From: Nautilus pompilius
Taxonomy: Eukaryota; Mollusca; Cephalopoda; Nautilida; Nautilidae
NCBI GenBank assembly: GCA_018389105.1
Contig: JACATO010001438.1
Span: 268,501-332,500, forward strand
DNA: 64,000 bases
Reading direction: 5' to 3'
Made by a program: the position numbers and the translations under genes. A model generated the notes under the pieces. That model ran no database searches. It was not told where the DNA came from and was given only the letters and a program-made list of their open reading frames with translations. This document shows, piece by piece, positions 13,860 through 26,130 of the stretch (positions are counted from its first letter, which is position 1; every line of letters starts with the position of its first letter).

Positions 13860-14010
13860 GATGGTTCTGATATGCTCTGAAAGCATGAGGACGTCCTTCA
13901 TCAGCGCTACTTGCACGGAATCTTGGTTCCTCTGAGAAAAGACCGCCTAGCCACTCTTAGCTTGTTCAGTGTGTGCCATTTGTTGGTCCAGTGAAGTTGC
14001 AGTCGAGGTT
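13860..14010 (-). pseudogene. Tc1-like transposase fragment, minus strand
   Basis: Read on the minus strand, about 13995-13870 gives HWTNKWHTLNKLRVA followed, after a frame change, by GLFSEEPRFRASSADEG. This resembles the Tc1 block HWT..QW..VLFSDESRF that carries the first catalytic aspartate, although here that D reads as E. No intact frame remains. It lies opposite in strand to the Tc1 C-terminus at 14150-14510, so either two elements abut or one has been inverted. Confidence 0.45.
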
Positions 14011-14149
14011 GAGTATTGGACCGGTAGGTGAACGTATAGATGTGAACCCGGCACTTCATATTATTTCTTGTATTTATCCATCCTGTATGTAGGCCTTGTG
14101 TTCGCGGTACTCTATTGATCTGTTACTGCATGTGGTGAGTTTTTCTTAG

Positions 14150-14510
14150 AATCAGCGTTCATTTCAAACGGAAACCAAATCAGTAATTCATTGCTAACTG
14201 TGCCATTACACCGCCTGATCGATTTGATAGGAGCAGCCTGATGGTGTGGTTTGGCATTCAAGATGGTCGAAGAAATTATTTTGTCATCGTTAGGATGAGT
14301 CCCAGAAACAGAGGCAAAAACATTACGCCTGTGGGCGTCCCCATGACCAAACGGCAAGGTCCTGACTTCATCTTTAATGATGACAACGCTCTCCAATGCT
14401 GCACTTCAGATCCACAAACCTCTCGCATGGTCTGGCCAGCACGACCTCCGGGCTTAAGTCCGACTGAACACGTTTGGGACATCCTAGGGAGGGTGTTTGT
14501 GGTCACCCAT
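14150..14510 (+). pseudogene. Tc1-like transposase C-terminal remnant
   Basis: The plus strand reads ANCAITPPDRFDRSSLMVWFG (the D-RFGGGSVMVWGGI block of Tc1 transposases). It continues to IFNDDNALQ (the QDDNARPH block holding the second catalytic aspartate) and VWPARPPGLSPTEHVWDILG (the WPARSPDLNPIEHVWDELG block with the third acidic residue). Order and spacing fit a DD34E Tc1 transposase. Flanking frames are broken and the N-terminal paired domain is missing, so it is a dead copy. Confidence 0.8.
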
Positions 14511-14915
14511 GTCTTCTGATCGGCCCAAAACGACAGCTGGGTCATCTGACTCGGTCTCACGAGTGTCATTAAGGCATTGCCTACGATAAATTTTAGACTG
14601 GAGTCGTTGCTGTGTTGCTTTGCTCAACGAATTAACTTATCTTCCACTAACATCAGATGGAGAGTCTAGATCGATCTCGACCTGCAAGTACTATAGGATT
14701 GCGTGTTTTATTTGTGTAAGGAATATATAGGGAGCCAAGGCGGCTAGAGTATTAATACACATCGGTAAAAATCTAAGGGATACAACTGCGAGAATACGAG
14801 AAGGTGGGGGGGCATGCAGTTAACGCCCTTCCACTAAAGTTTCAAAGATTCTGGTGATAGTATTAAAGTAACGTCGTGGCACTCAGGTGGTCCGTATATT
14901 ACAGGAAGTGGCATC

Positions 14916-14923
14916 GTCTATAG
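14916..14923 (+). repeat. 8-bp target-site duplication, left copy
   Basis: GTCTATAG, directly before the hAT terminus; it is repeated exactly at 17780-17787. Confidence 0.9.
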
Positions 14924-17779
14924 CAGAGGTCGGAAACCTACGGCCCGCGAGTAAATATTGTTATACTATGCATATCTGGCCCGCGAACGTTGGCATTAGC
15001 CAATGGGATCGAGGCTCGATTGCGTCAGTCCTACTGCGGTAACAGTTCGAGTTGCCGCCCCTGTCGTGTATTGTCCGTGTTTCCATCAGGGTGGCGGAGC
15101 GACAGGAAGTTGTCGGGGGCCGGTGATACAACTGTGTGTTACTGCAGAGGCCTGTGACGCGACCGGGAGGAGTGCCTGCCGTGAGGGGCGGCAGGTGGGT
15201 TATAACCCGAAAGTTTTGATAACAATAACTAGAACTGTGAGCGGCTAATTTTAAATTCATTTTAAATAAAGTGTTTGGGACCGACTCAATTTGATAACAA
15301 TAACCGTTTGATAACATTATAATAAACAGCTTCCTTTGTATATACGAATAACGGGAAAGCAAACTACCTCATTAATATGTATTAGATACTCTCCGCGCGC
15401 GCGCGCACGTTTTCACGTGGGATCGCTTAAATTTGTGAGCGGAAACAGCGTAGGCGAGTGATTTGCGAGGAATATTTCGGACTAATTACCCCCTTTTCTA
15501 CGTCCGCCGCGGAGTGATGCTCCCTCAGATCCGGTGGTTAGAAGGAGGCGTGCTAGGGCGACAGTTCACGCACTGGTAGGTGTACCACGCGACTTCTCGA
15601 CATCTCTTGCAACAGCAGGATATCAGGTGAGCCAGGTATTCACACGTGCTACGATACTTGTTGAGTAACTCGCGTTTCGAAATAAAATCGAAGAAAAATT
15701 TTCCCACAGCAATGAATGCAAAACGCAGGAAGGTAGACGCCGAAAGACACGTGGACACCAGATTACTTCTTCTCATTTGCCTAGAAAATGTTGCTGTGAA
15801 GAAGGCGGCAAAGAGCAGACGACATTACGGGACCCGCCATATTGGAAATCTGAACAAGTTTACTGGGCAAGCGAGGAAAGATGGAGTCGAGCGACTGAAG
15901 GCTGGTTTCGGTAAACAAACGTGATATTTTGCCAAGATAAGCAGTGGAAATAAGGGAAATATTCCTGCCAGCTACGAGGTGTCAAAACGTATTGCAGAAA
16001 AGATGAAGCCCTTTACAGGCGGAGAGTTTGTCACAGAATGCCTACTGGCAGTGGTGGATATCGCTTGTCCTGAGAAGAAATCTTTATTCGCATCTATCGG
16101 CCTGTCTGCGAGAACGGGTCACACGACGAGTTGGAGAAATGTCGGCAGGTGTTAAAAGTAGCTTAAGGGATGTTTGCAACGAACTGCAATTTTTTTCAGT
16201 TGCGCTTGATGAGAGCACAGACTCGAGAGACACTGCTCAACTCGCAGTGTCTGTGCGGGGAGTGATGTTAAATTTTCAGATTTTTTGAAGAGTTTATTCA
16301 GTTAATTCCTATGAAGGACACGGCTACCGGAGCAGACATTTTTGAAGCTTTGTTGAAAATGATGTCAGAAATTAAACTTGATGTGTCGAAGCTAATTGGC
16401 ACCACAACTGATGGGGCAGGAAAAAAAGGCATCAAACCTTGGAATAACAGAAACTGGTTAAAATTCATTGCATTATCCATCAAGAGGCATTATGTGCCAA
16501 GTCTTTGAAATTAAAGAATGTTATGGACATTGTTGTGAAATCAGTAAATCTCATTCTATCTCGTGGATTGAATTATCGCCAGTTTCAGCATTTGTTGTTG
16601 GATACGGAGGCAGAATATGGGGACCTGGTTTATTTCTGCAATGTACGCTGGCTTAGCTGAGGGTCATTGCTGGAAAGAGTAAGAGGTGGAAATATTCCTT
16701 GAAAGCAAAAATGAAGATGCTTCACATTTTCGTAATCCTGGTTGGCTTACAATCTTGGCAGTTCTTGTGGACATTACGTCTCATTTAAATAACATAAATT
16801 TACAACTTCAAGGAAAAAATCAGCTGATACATGAGATACATGGTCATATTGTGGCCTTTGAAAGAAGATGCAATTGTGGGAATACCAGCTTCAGGAAATT
16901 GCGCACATTTTCCTACTTTTCAAAAAAGTAAAGCATAAAATCCATGCATTTTTTGTGAATATGGTCCAAGAATTGAGAAAAGAGTTTTAATCTCGTTTTG
17001 CTGATTTTCGTTTGCATGCAAATGAGTTCAAGCTGTTTGCTACTCCACTTGATGTGGAAGTGGACACTGCATCAGAAATTTATCAAATGAAAATTATTGA
17101 GATGCAGTGTGACGATATTGAGATCGAAATTGCATTCTGAAGGTGGGTCAGTGCTTGACTTCTATAGAAAATATATTCATCCTTCTGGGAAGTATCCTAA
17201 CTTAGTTATCCATGCAAAAAAGATGACATCATTGTTTGGCAGCACTTATCCGCGTGAGCAATTATTTTAAAAAATGAAGCAGACCAAGAACCATTTGAGA
17301 ACAAGACTGACTGATACCCATTTGGATAATGTCTTGCTATTGGCATCAACAAGTCTGACACCCAATATTAAGGAGCTTTCAAGCGACAAACAGCATCAAG
17401 TTTCACGTTGATTCATCGACTCTCTGCATTAAAATTAGGTAAGTTTTTTAATTATACTTAATTTACCACCATTCAATGCATCATGTTTATACTTTTTATG
17501 CTTTGAAGATTCTTTGTGTGTTTTTAATAGATTAAAAAGATTCCTTGCTTGAAATAAATTGCAACTAAATTGAGTTCTTTGATTAGTAATTGGCATCCTT
17601 GTTTAAGCAAAAATGATTTTCTAGCATGCGTTATCCATTGATTTCATGCAGAATATAACTAGATGTATTTAAATGGATAATTCCCATATTTCAAGTTTAT
17701 TTATGGCATTTATCTGGCCCACCGCCCATTCATTAATACGCTATCCGCCCCGCAGAGGCAGAAAGGTTGCCGACCCCTG
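14924..17779 (+). mobile_element. hAT element (Charlie8/GTF2IRD2 type), full length but inactive
   Basis: The left end starts CAGAGGTCGGAAACCTACGG. The right end, read in reverse complement, starts CAGGGGTCGGCAACCTTTCT. These are typical hAT/Charlie terminal inverted repeats. Both ends are flanked by the same 8-bp sequence GTCTATAG, the expected hAT target duplication. Length is 2856 bp. The interior codes on the plus strand for a GTF2IRD2-like transposase with several frameshifts and stops. The intact ends and perfect duplication mean the insertion is not ancient in sequence terms, but the transposase is no longer translatable. Confidence 0.93.
15712..17411 (+). pseudogene. hAT transposase pseudogene related to GTF2IRD2/Charlie8
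   Basis: Pieces in successive frames follow the order of the GTF2IRD2-type hAT protein. They are a BED-like finger region (SRRHYGTRH, 15712-15924), KMKPFTGGEFVTECLL and SLALDEST-type motif FFSVALDESTDSRDTAQL (about 15985-16260), then IFEALLKM..LIGTTTDGAG (16311-16440). VMDIVVKSVNLILSRGLNYRQF (split over frames, 16515-16590) follows, with a hydrophobic block near 16740-16800. The C-terminal dimerisation segment has SGKYPNL, SLFGSTYPREQLF and LTDTHLDNVL and ends at TGA 17409. Stops interrupt at several points, e.g. just after 15920 and near 16655 and 16990. In vertebrates the same transposase was captured into GTF2IRD2; here it sits inside its own TIRs, so this is the mobile form. Confidence 0.88.
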
Positions 17780-17787
17780 GTCTATAG
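17780..17787 (+). repeat. 8-bp target-site duplication, right copy
   Basis: GTCTATAG, identical to 14916-14923. Confidence 0.9.
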
Positions 17788-18978
17788 GAAACGTGGCTGC
17801 TGTGCTGCTTTTGAACTATTTATTTAGAAATTCTGTGGTGTCGGGGTTAAACAGTTTGAACGAAAACTTCCCACTATGCCGTTGACAATTCCTCACCGAA
17901 CCTACGCCGCTTGAACCGTCATGGAGGGAGGCGGTCAGTCGTGGGTGGGATCGTGCGACTGACGGCCATTGCTGTCCCTTGCTTTGGGCGCTACTGAAAA
18001 CCTCGCACTACTTTCAGCAGGACGTCGCGGGTACTCACACATATATATAACGCTAATACTTTGCTCTATCTTTACTTTTCGCCTCCTGAACAACGTGGGA
18101 CTTAAACCAACTCTGACAAATTCTCTGGCGATCTGAATATCTTTGGATAGCTGACAGATAGAACAAACTATATAAAGAAAGGATGGTTCTTGTAATATCT
18201 TAACTTTATGATTAATTTAAATGGAATTTCGTTGAGAAAGTGTATGCTCTTAACGCTTGGACGGGTGATGCTTTAAAAAAAAAAGAAAATCACAAACAAC
18301 ATCGCAGCGCTGTATTATGGGGTTCGGTTGTATCACAGCTGTGCGGGGTGGCGGGCTCCGAAATATCATGAGAATATTTATTTGATTATTTTTATTAAAC
18401 TGAATTGTAAATAGCTGGCAAATACGCACGGACTTCCATTTTTCTTTAATTGGTGGAACTGACGTAAGGCCGTTTAGCAAAATGGAACTAACTAAACAGT
18501 TTTGTTATTTTACCTTCCACAAAACCAGCAAATAGTCGAAGTTACAAATTCTTTTTTTTTCTTCCTTAGTACATCTCACAAAACGGATTTTTAAATAAAT
18601 GCATCGCTGTATAGACAGAATCATCAAACAAATCCCCCCCAAAAATGAAAATTATGATTTGTTTATTAGTTCCAGCAACATCTAATGGCTTGAACATGCT
18701 GCCTGCCATCTTTCTAAAGGGATACTCCAACAGTAAACAGTGTTGGTGCCGCTGATTTCCATCAGAGCTTTAGGAATAACCTGCTCGACCTGACTGAGCG
18801 GGAATCGATAGGCGACGAGCCAGTTTTACCTGTAAACAGAAACGTGGTATGCAGCCGTAGCCAAACGTTTCGCATCACCCTAGAATTTTCTAATTTAGCT
18901 CGATGTATAGTCGGAGCAAACCTACTTAATTTGCATAATAATACTAACGTGTTGAAGGTCGTACGGTTTGGTAATATT

Positions 18979-19596
18979 TTAATACATGGTCTTCCAAAAG
19001 TACGCTATGGACCACGACAACAACGAGTGACATGTTCCACCCTCTCTGAGGTCTGGTCGGACTGGCGCCGACCTTCGAGTAACAAATGATTTGCCGTTGC
19101 ATTCAGCAGCATCTAAATTTCGGTCACAACAGCAGTCACCGTCACACGTGTTTTTCGCTATTGGATAATAAAGGGATTTCGCCGCGTGCTTTGGTTCCTT
19201 CCGGCAGCTTGCAGCAGCCTCTGCGCGGATGCGTAATTCGTCGTGACGGGTCGGAGACTCTCTTGTAAAAGTCACGTCTGCGGGCGGGCGGCGGTTACAT
19301 CGGATGTCTGTCCGCGGTTGCAGTTGGATGATCAACTGTGACCTTTCTTTCTGTCTTTTACACCGTGGCCAGGGAAGAAAAAAAAAAGAAAAGTTACTTT
19401 TTGTTTCGCGCAGGAAAAACCTGGACATCAGCAGTCGGTGCCTATCGTTTGTGGTGCACGTGACACCGGACGACTCGTCCATAATCTCCCCAGCCAACTC
19501 GCTCGTAGTTGGTAGGCGCGCACTGTAGCGGCAGTTAGTTAGCAGCCACAGGAGTAACGGTCCGCGTGTTCTGCGATCGTTTCTGTGGTTAACCAA
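18979..19596 (-). other. 205-codon open frame of unknown status
   Basis: This is the longest open frame in the left half of the window. It starts at ATG 19596 and stops at TAG 18979. It contains a Phe-rich stretch and clusters of Arg and Cys (e.g. CDGDCCCDRN), and has no domain I recognise. It sits in locally CpG-rich DNA, where stop codons are rarer, so chance openness is plausible. It could also be a 5' exon region of an unknown gene. Composition does not clearly favour coding. Confidence 0.15.
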
Positions 19597-20050
19597 CTAA
19601 AGTATAAACCATTAGCAGAATGTCTGGTTGGAGACGGTTATAACTGGTTTCTTTCCGCGTCACTCTTCTCGGAACCATGTCTCGTCTTCATCGTTATCTC
19701 CTACACGAAATGGTCGTGATTTTTCGTCAGCACAATAACGTGTTGGACTGACCACTCCGATCAGACATCTGGCTAATCCCGGAACTTCGCATATTTACCA
19801 TGATTCCAAGTTCAAAATAGAACTGCGTCCGAGAGAATTTCCCAGCACCCTGCATCATGACAAGGCGGCTCTCGGTGGGTTCGACTGTTTCGGTGATATA
19901 ATTGACATCGTTTCATATTCTTCTTCCATACGCTTCTGTTATTAGTGACTTCCAGGATGTTTTTCTGCTTTAAGAACTTTCAAGTAATTTAAAACCATTT
20001 TCAGCGTGAATTCTCTACCAAATGGCTTAGCTACTCGGAAGTGTGCATAA

Positions 20051-20052
20051 CA

Positions 20053-20110
<58 letters not shown>

Positions 20111-20135
20111 CTCTCCGCCTCTTTCTCTCTCCCCT
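20051..20135 (+). repeat. (CT)n microsatellite
   Basis: CT/TC run with a few CCT/TTC interruptions. Confidence 0.9.
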
Positions 20136-21429
20136 GCTGCACTTATATTAGAGTAAGATTTGTTGTTTTTTCTGTTGTCTATTATAAAGCTAAAATAAAC
20201 AAACTCGAGGAGAAAAATTGATTGATATTTGTTGAGCGTGGGAATTTCTTCCCACGGCTCAGCCCTACACGGACCCTACTAGAGGCGGATGATGCAAACG
20301 ATGTTAGGTTAGAAGTTAAATAATGGAAGACTGTGGTAGCAGAAAGCTGGTGGTAGTACGGATAATTTTAAAGAAATTGTATATACGTAGTGCAGTCTTA
20401 ACACGAAGCTGATAGATTTATCCCATCTTCATGTAAATACAACTTTGTTTGAAATTTTTCTGTTAATCTTTTCCAAATTTGTCTAAAAAAGTATTCAGAT
20501 TGATGGTTCCTCCTGTCATTGACGAGAATAGGCATCCAGCGCCACCGAGACCATCGTCTTCGTTTAAAGTAAATATACAGATTGAAAACAGGCCGTATAT
20601 TGGACTACTAAGGTATCCACCGTTATGGTCAACGAAGTACACACATATTGGAGGTCTCTTCTTCCGTAATTCGATTTGTGGAATTTAATGTTTTATTTTC
20701 GACATTAAATAGAATTGCTTCTGTCCGTTCATTGACCATATCCCTCTTCTTGACAGATCGCAGCTCGTTTACTTTGTACATTGTTGGCCGCTTACGTAGG
20801 CAAGACTATTCAGCGTTCGTGCTCACAAGAGGCTAGTGTCGCACCTGTCTGAAAGACCTGTCCGATAGCGTTGCTTTTAATTCTAATCACCATAAATTTT
20901 TTTTTTTTATTTTCTTTTTTGGTAAAGTTCAAGATACTACTGGCTGATTTCAAAGCGAAGAATCGTTTTTCATCAAACATTCCAACCCACTACAAAATTA
21001 AAAAGTAGAACTTTCGCACCTCTTGATCTCCTTATTTAATCTAATTATTTACAGACTTTCTTTTCTCCCACCTTTTATTTAACGACTATTTCTGATTTTT
21101 TTTGCAAAATTATTTTTCCTTCCTAAAATTGGGTTTGCTTTAGTTGAGAATTGATTAAGGTTAGTTCAGAATATTCTGCCTGCTCGATTTAATATTACCT
21201 TTTTACTGATGTTTTGTTTTGTCTCTGTCGTTTAGAATTAGGAGCACAGCTTACAAAGATGCTGTCATTTCCCTTTCGATCATTTCAATTTAATGGAAAC
21301 GCGTTATTCATGAAAACTTTGGTAAACCATCTACAGAAAATATAAACCACTGATTACAGCATTGTTATCAGTTTAAGCTAATTTAATCAAAATAGCTGGA
21401 CATATTTTGGACATTCTGTTCAGTAGCTT

Positions 21430-21985
21430 TTCAAAATACTCCATTCCACTTGCGCGTAGTTCCATAGCCGACTGACTCTGGTTGGGTCTTTACTTTATTC
21501 TTCGAGCCAATCATCTCACAGAAGCTCACTGGGGTTCAGATCTGGAGATTGAGGGGGAGAAATTATGTATTTAAGAAATTCTTCCCATTTTGTTTAGAGT
21601 GGTACTGTGTACTGAGCTTCGCGCATTGTGCTTTAGATCAATATCCCTTTCTACCGTCGTGCTCGACTGTAAGGAAAACGTGACGTTCCGTATACTTTTC
21701 TCTGGCCTTTCCTCTAATATACTCTTGATATCCAGAGCTAAATCTTTCAAAGCTGCTCTCATCTGACTACAGTGCATTGCATCATCTTTTAATTGGCTAC
21801 CTGTTTTAGAAGTCTGCACTAGGGTTTACAACCAGCAGCCTATCTTCCCGTTCTTTGGATGTTACTTTTCTTCCTTGTGGTTTTAAGTTCGTGGTTGAGT
21901 CAGTTGACTTTATTCTGTCAATTCTTGTTCACACTTCACTCCGCGTAATTCCAACCATCTCTACAGTTTTTCGATAGCTGTAATC
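21430..21985 (-). pseudogene. Tc1-like transposase remnant, minus strand
   Basis: Minus-strand pieces in order: about 21960-21880 resembles the N-terminal helix-turn-helix (AEMVGITRSEV-like). 21680-21590 reads ERDIDLKHNARSSVHSTTLN, matching the QQDNDPKHTARS block with the second catalytic aspartate. 21560-21440 reads PQSPDLNPSELLWDDW, matching the third-acidic-residue block. A stop and frame changes separate the blocks. This version is closer to the fish-type Tc1 clade (DNDPKH) than to the 14.2-kb copy, so the two derive from different Tc1 families. Confidence 0.78.
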
Positions 21986-22830
21986 AGCTTTATAAAGGAG
22001 TAATAATAGATTACACTGTTTCAAATGGAATTGGAATTTCGGTTTAAGTGCTATGTTCATTTGCCAAACAAAGCAATAGCAAATATTAATAACTAAGTCT
22101 ACTAACATTTCAACAAAAGTATACCATGAGTTAACAGTTATTCAAATTAGTAGCACGAAGCAATATCGGATGAACACAATGACATCATGCTTTCTGTGTA
22201 AACTAAATTTAATGTGTACAGCAATAACTTTTTATATTTATAATTATTCCAAAAGCATAAAATGATAATGAAGTCACGTGTTCTGATACGTATTTCAATG
22301 GCAATTTTTAATGCCGATAAATGTTTTTGTATAGTAGACTCATAATTTTTAACGCTAGTGTGTAAATATATGATTGAGAAATATACCGAAAGTGAGCAGC
22401 AGCTGGAATCATGAATTATAATCTTGTGTCATTACCTGAGTTTATTTCTTTGAGGACTTTGTCCTTGCGTTTTAAGCACCTAAGTATTATGTAACACGTG
22501 TCCATGATGGCCAAGATTCTGGCAGCCAGAAATAAGGTCATGACCTGGCGCGTATCAGGGTCGCTGGTAAGCCTTCGGTATTAACTACGACAACAACGGC
22601 CTGGATTTTCCGGCTTTAAAACTAATCAGCCAGTCAAATCTCCCTTTTTTTATTTTTTTTTATTTGTCAGGGATTTACCACTTAAAAGAGCCAATCCGAT
22701 AAAGTTTCCAAGAGACTGTTCGTAGAAGCAAATCAATTCCGGAATCGATTTTGTTGTTTTTTTTTCTATATCGATTATCTGTTAGTGAATAATAAACTGT
22801 GAGTTGTCAATTTAAGGCAAGGCGTGGCTT

Positions 22831-22892
22831 GTTTCCATGGTTACGCACAGCAAATCGAAACGGCGCTACTGGAGTTTCAGTTGGTGACGTCA
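22831..22892 (+). promoter_or_regulatory. X-box-like motif followed by a perfect CRE
   Basis: GTTTCCATGGTTAC (22831-22844) is near the RFX X-box consensus GTNRCC(N0-3)RGYAAC, with a mismatch in each half. TGACGTCA lies at 22885-22892. Both strings are directly visible; regulatory use is inferred only. Confidence 0.25.
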
Positions 22893-23978
22893 TGACTTTA
22901 AGTTCATCAGAAATCCGAATAACACGAGATAAAATAATAGGGGAAAAGATATAAAACAAATTTTTAATTAAAAAATCACGAAAAGGCTATTTCTAATTTT
23001 GGAAATAATTATTTATTGTTACTTGGTAATTTGTCCTGGAGGAATAAAGAAATTTGACATCGATTTTAAAACGAAATACAAAAATTAATTTTAATGGGTT
23101 TTTTTAATGCAAAAAATAATGGACAAAACATTTTAGATAATCTAATTAACGTATTTCAAATACTAGGAAATTTTATGCTTATGAAAATTCAACTCGGATA
23201 TCAAATTTCAACTTTTCAAAAATTTAAAATTCAGAAAAACCGATAACAACAACGTATTGTTTTTAATTTGGGAAGGTCAGGAGGATGCGATGGCTGGCTC
23301 ACACATGACCATTTAAAAAGGCGAGATATCTTTCCACAATCTGACGCACGATTCTCGCCGCCAACAGTTCAAGAAAAATGCTCCCACAATGCAACGCTGC
23401 TAGGCGTACAAGCAGCGATCCACTGACAGATGTCCGCCATAGAGCGCGCGATAGCTCATGACGTAATACTCGCAAGTGAGGGGGAAAGAAAAAGAGCGTC
23501 GCGCTCGTGCTTAGTTAGAAACGGGGGACTCGGCCGTCAGAGGGCGTGGCAGTGTCGGAGCATTTTCTTAATCATTGGCCCCAAAACCTTTCTGCTATTA
23601 TCGCCTGTAACCGAATATGGCGACTGAAATGAATGTCTCCGTGTTGTCGGAGAGATTTTGACTTTATTTTTAGAGAAAAATAAAAAAAAATAAAATCGTA
23701 TCTGCTTCCGGTTAATGCATGAAAAGAATCCGTTCAATTATGATTGGACAGCAGTCACCTTCAGCACCGCTATAACCGGGGACATTCGGCGGGGCTGGTA
23801 TCTGAGACAGCCCGCCGCTAGCTCGGCACAAACTGCCAGTATATTGAATTCCTGTTATTATCGCTGACTCCATCTGTCAGATAAGCGAGGATGGAAATGT
23901 GGGGGGTTTGTTGTTGTTGTTTTTTCTACTACATCATTGAGCGGCTTGTTTCTTACCTTTTCGTTAACGTTAAAGCTA

Positions 23979-23982
23979 CTCT

Positions 23983-24045
<63 letters not shown>

Positions 24046-24050
24046 ACACA
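23979..24050 (+). repeat. (CT)n(CA)n compound microsatellite
   Basis: A CT run that turns into a CA run. Confidence 0.9.
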
Positions 24051-25842
24051 CACACCCAGTTGATTCATTACTGTTCCATGAACAGAAGCATAATTTTTTG
24101 GTACCAGTGTCTCAGAAATCGAAGGAATGCAATTTATATTTCATCTTCTCGAATCTTTCAGATTTGGACAGCATAAATTTGCCAGCCATAAGCTACTTCT
24201 TATAAAGGGAACAAAAAAGTGTAAAACGACCAAGAATTCCCATCGTGGACATCGGTCTGACGTCACATCTCATTTTAGACCTATTCTTCATGCGGTGACC
24301 CGAGTTATTTCCGTACTAACGAGATGGCGGTTGGTTTTAAATAATTTTGATGAAGTAGCTTTCTCCATTAATGGTTCGCCTGTCTGAGGTGGCCTTCCAG
24401 CTGCTGAGCGCTGTGGACAATAGTCTTCCACATTAGGCTTTTAGGCACGTGTCCAGTCTTTGATTTCTTCGTTCTCTTTTCCACAGCTCCTTTACTCTGA
24501 TAAAGGACAATCATTTATGGAGGTCGGACTGTCTCGAAAGCGTCTATGAAACACTTCTCAGATGACTATGAGTGGCAAATAGAAACAAAAGGCAACTATA
24601 CTTCGGTTAGTTATTGCGACAGGCCCCAAACAGGAATAATTTGTACGTTATCATGTGGAATTAATGGATGATTTTAATAAATCAATTTCCAATTTAAATG
24701 GTTTTTCGGTTTGCGTAAAGAATTGACACTAAAGTAAAGAATTCTAAAATTCGTGGAGCCATTGATTATGGCCAACTGCAGATCGCGCACTACGAAGGCT
24801 CTTCAATTTAGAGAATGAGAGCAGAAAACGACCATTATTGTGCAAAAGTATCATCGCAAGGTGAAATAGTTGTACACCAGGGTCTACAACAAAGACCTCC
24901 TCTCTACATTGGAAAGGAGCGTAGTGCCACGGTTATCCATTGGTTTGCGCTGTCAGTCTTGCGCTACAAAGGGTCCGGCGCTTCTGACTTCTGCGGGGAA
25001 ACTTTGTAACTAGAACTCTTTATTTTTAGGATGTAGGAGGAAACCCACGTGGCCGACTTGTAAATAAGAGCCAGAATAAATTATGGCAGTGAGGTATGCC
25101 AAAGAGTCGCTCTCTCGTGAAATAATGATATACATAATAGATGTCCGTTGATAATTTACTGTCGTCCAAGTTGCAAGCATCACAAAATTAGAAAATAAAA
25201 TGAATAACTGTATTAGTATTTTTTTTTTTTTTACTAATGAAAACTGCATGAAGACAGCACAGAATGGCAGGAGAAGAGACCTCTGACACGGATCAACTCT
25301 ATTCAGTACCGAGTAACTCAACTGTTCCACAATTAAATTCTATATTTAGTAACATACACGAACTTATTCTCAGAGGAAGTTCTCAAGATAGATGAATCAT
25401 TACCGTAATCAGCAACAACTTTCATTTTTACCCTTGAGAAAGCGAGCGTTAAGACTGGCAAAAGCATATTTTGTCTTTAATTACAAATTAATTAATAATC
25501 TCTGCCATTTTCATGTAACGATATTCTGATATTAAAATTTTCTAACGTCTACTTCCATATCAACTATTCAGCTTTAACTAGATTGTAAATTCATGAGAAA
25601 TTGTCAGCTTTAAATTGATTGCGTTTTGAGCAGAAAAGGAAAGCAACCCGCCGTCACAACTCTGAATAATTGATCTTTAAAGACAACAACAACAACAACA
25701 ACAAAATTTAAAACTCTCTTTTTTTTCTTCACGGCAACACTATAATGGACTGATAGAGAAGCGACTTTTATTCGCTGAGAGTACATGGACTTTTTGACAG
25801 TCCGGTTTTAATCTAGCGGGCCAACGTTGAAGAAAATGCTTG

Positions 25843-25856
25843 GCTGCTATGGCAAC
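25843..25856 (-). promoter_or_regulatory. RFX X-box-like motif
   Basis: On the minus strand it reads GTTGCCATAGCAGC, one base off the palindromic X-box form GTTGCCATRGYAAC. It is the best X-box match I see in the window. Confidence 0.3.
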
Positions 25857-26021
25857 GCATTCCAGCGGTATCCAAGAGGTGCATGAAGATGTTCCTGGCA
25901 GTTAAATCGATAGAATCGAAAAGGAGAATTCTTTTCAGTTTTGTAAAGGCTTAAAATCCGGGGTATCATATATTGCGAAGAGGAGTAGATTTAAAAGTCT
26001 CTCACTCTTTGTTTTCAGAGA

Positions 26022-26130
26022 AGGGAAGGGAAGAGAGAGAGAGGGAGAATGGAGAGAGAGGATGGAGAGAGAGAGGGAGGATGGAGAGAGATGGAGAGGT
26101 TATGGGGAGAGAGAGAGAGGATGGAGAGAG
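26022..26130 (+). repeat. GA-rich imperfect minisatellite
   Basis: Repeated GGAGAGAGAGGATGGAGAG-like units of variable length. Confidence 0.85.

Larger units (their letters stand above)
17790..21420. other. Gene-free stretch
   Basis: No recognised gene. A CpG-rich island-like piece spans roughly 19.0-19.6 kb and contains a 205-codon minus-strand frame (19596-18979) rich in Arg, Cys and Ser but without a known motif. CT microsatellite at 20051-20135. Confidence 0.4.
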
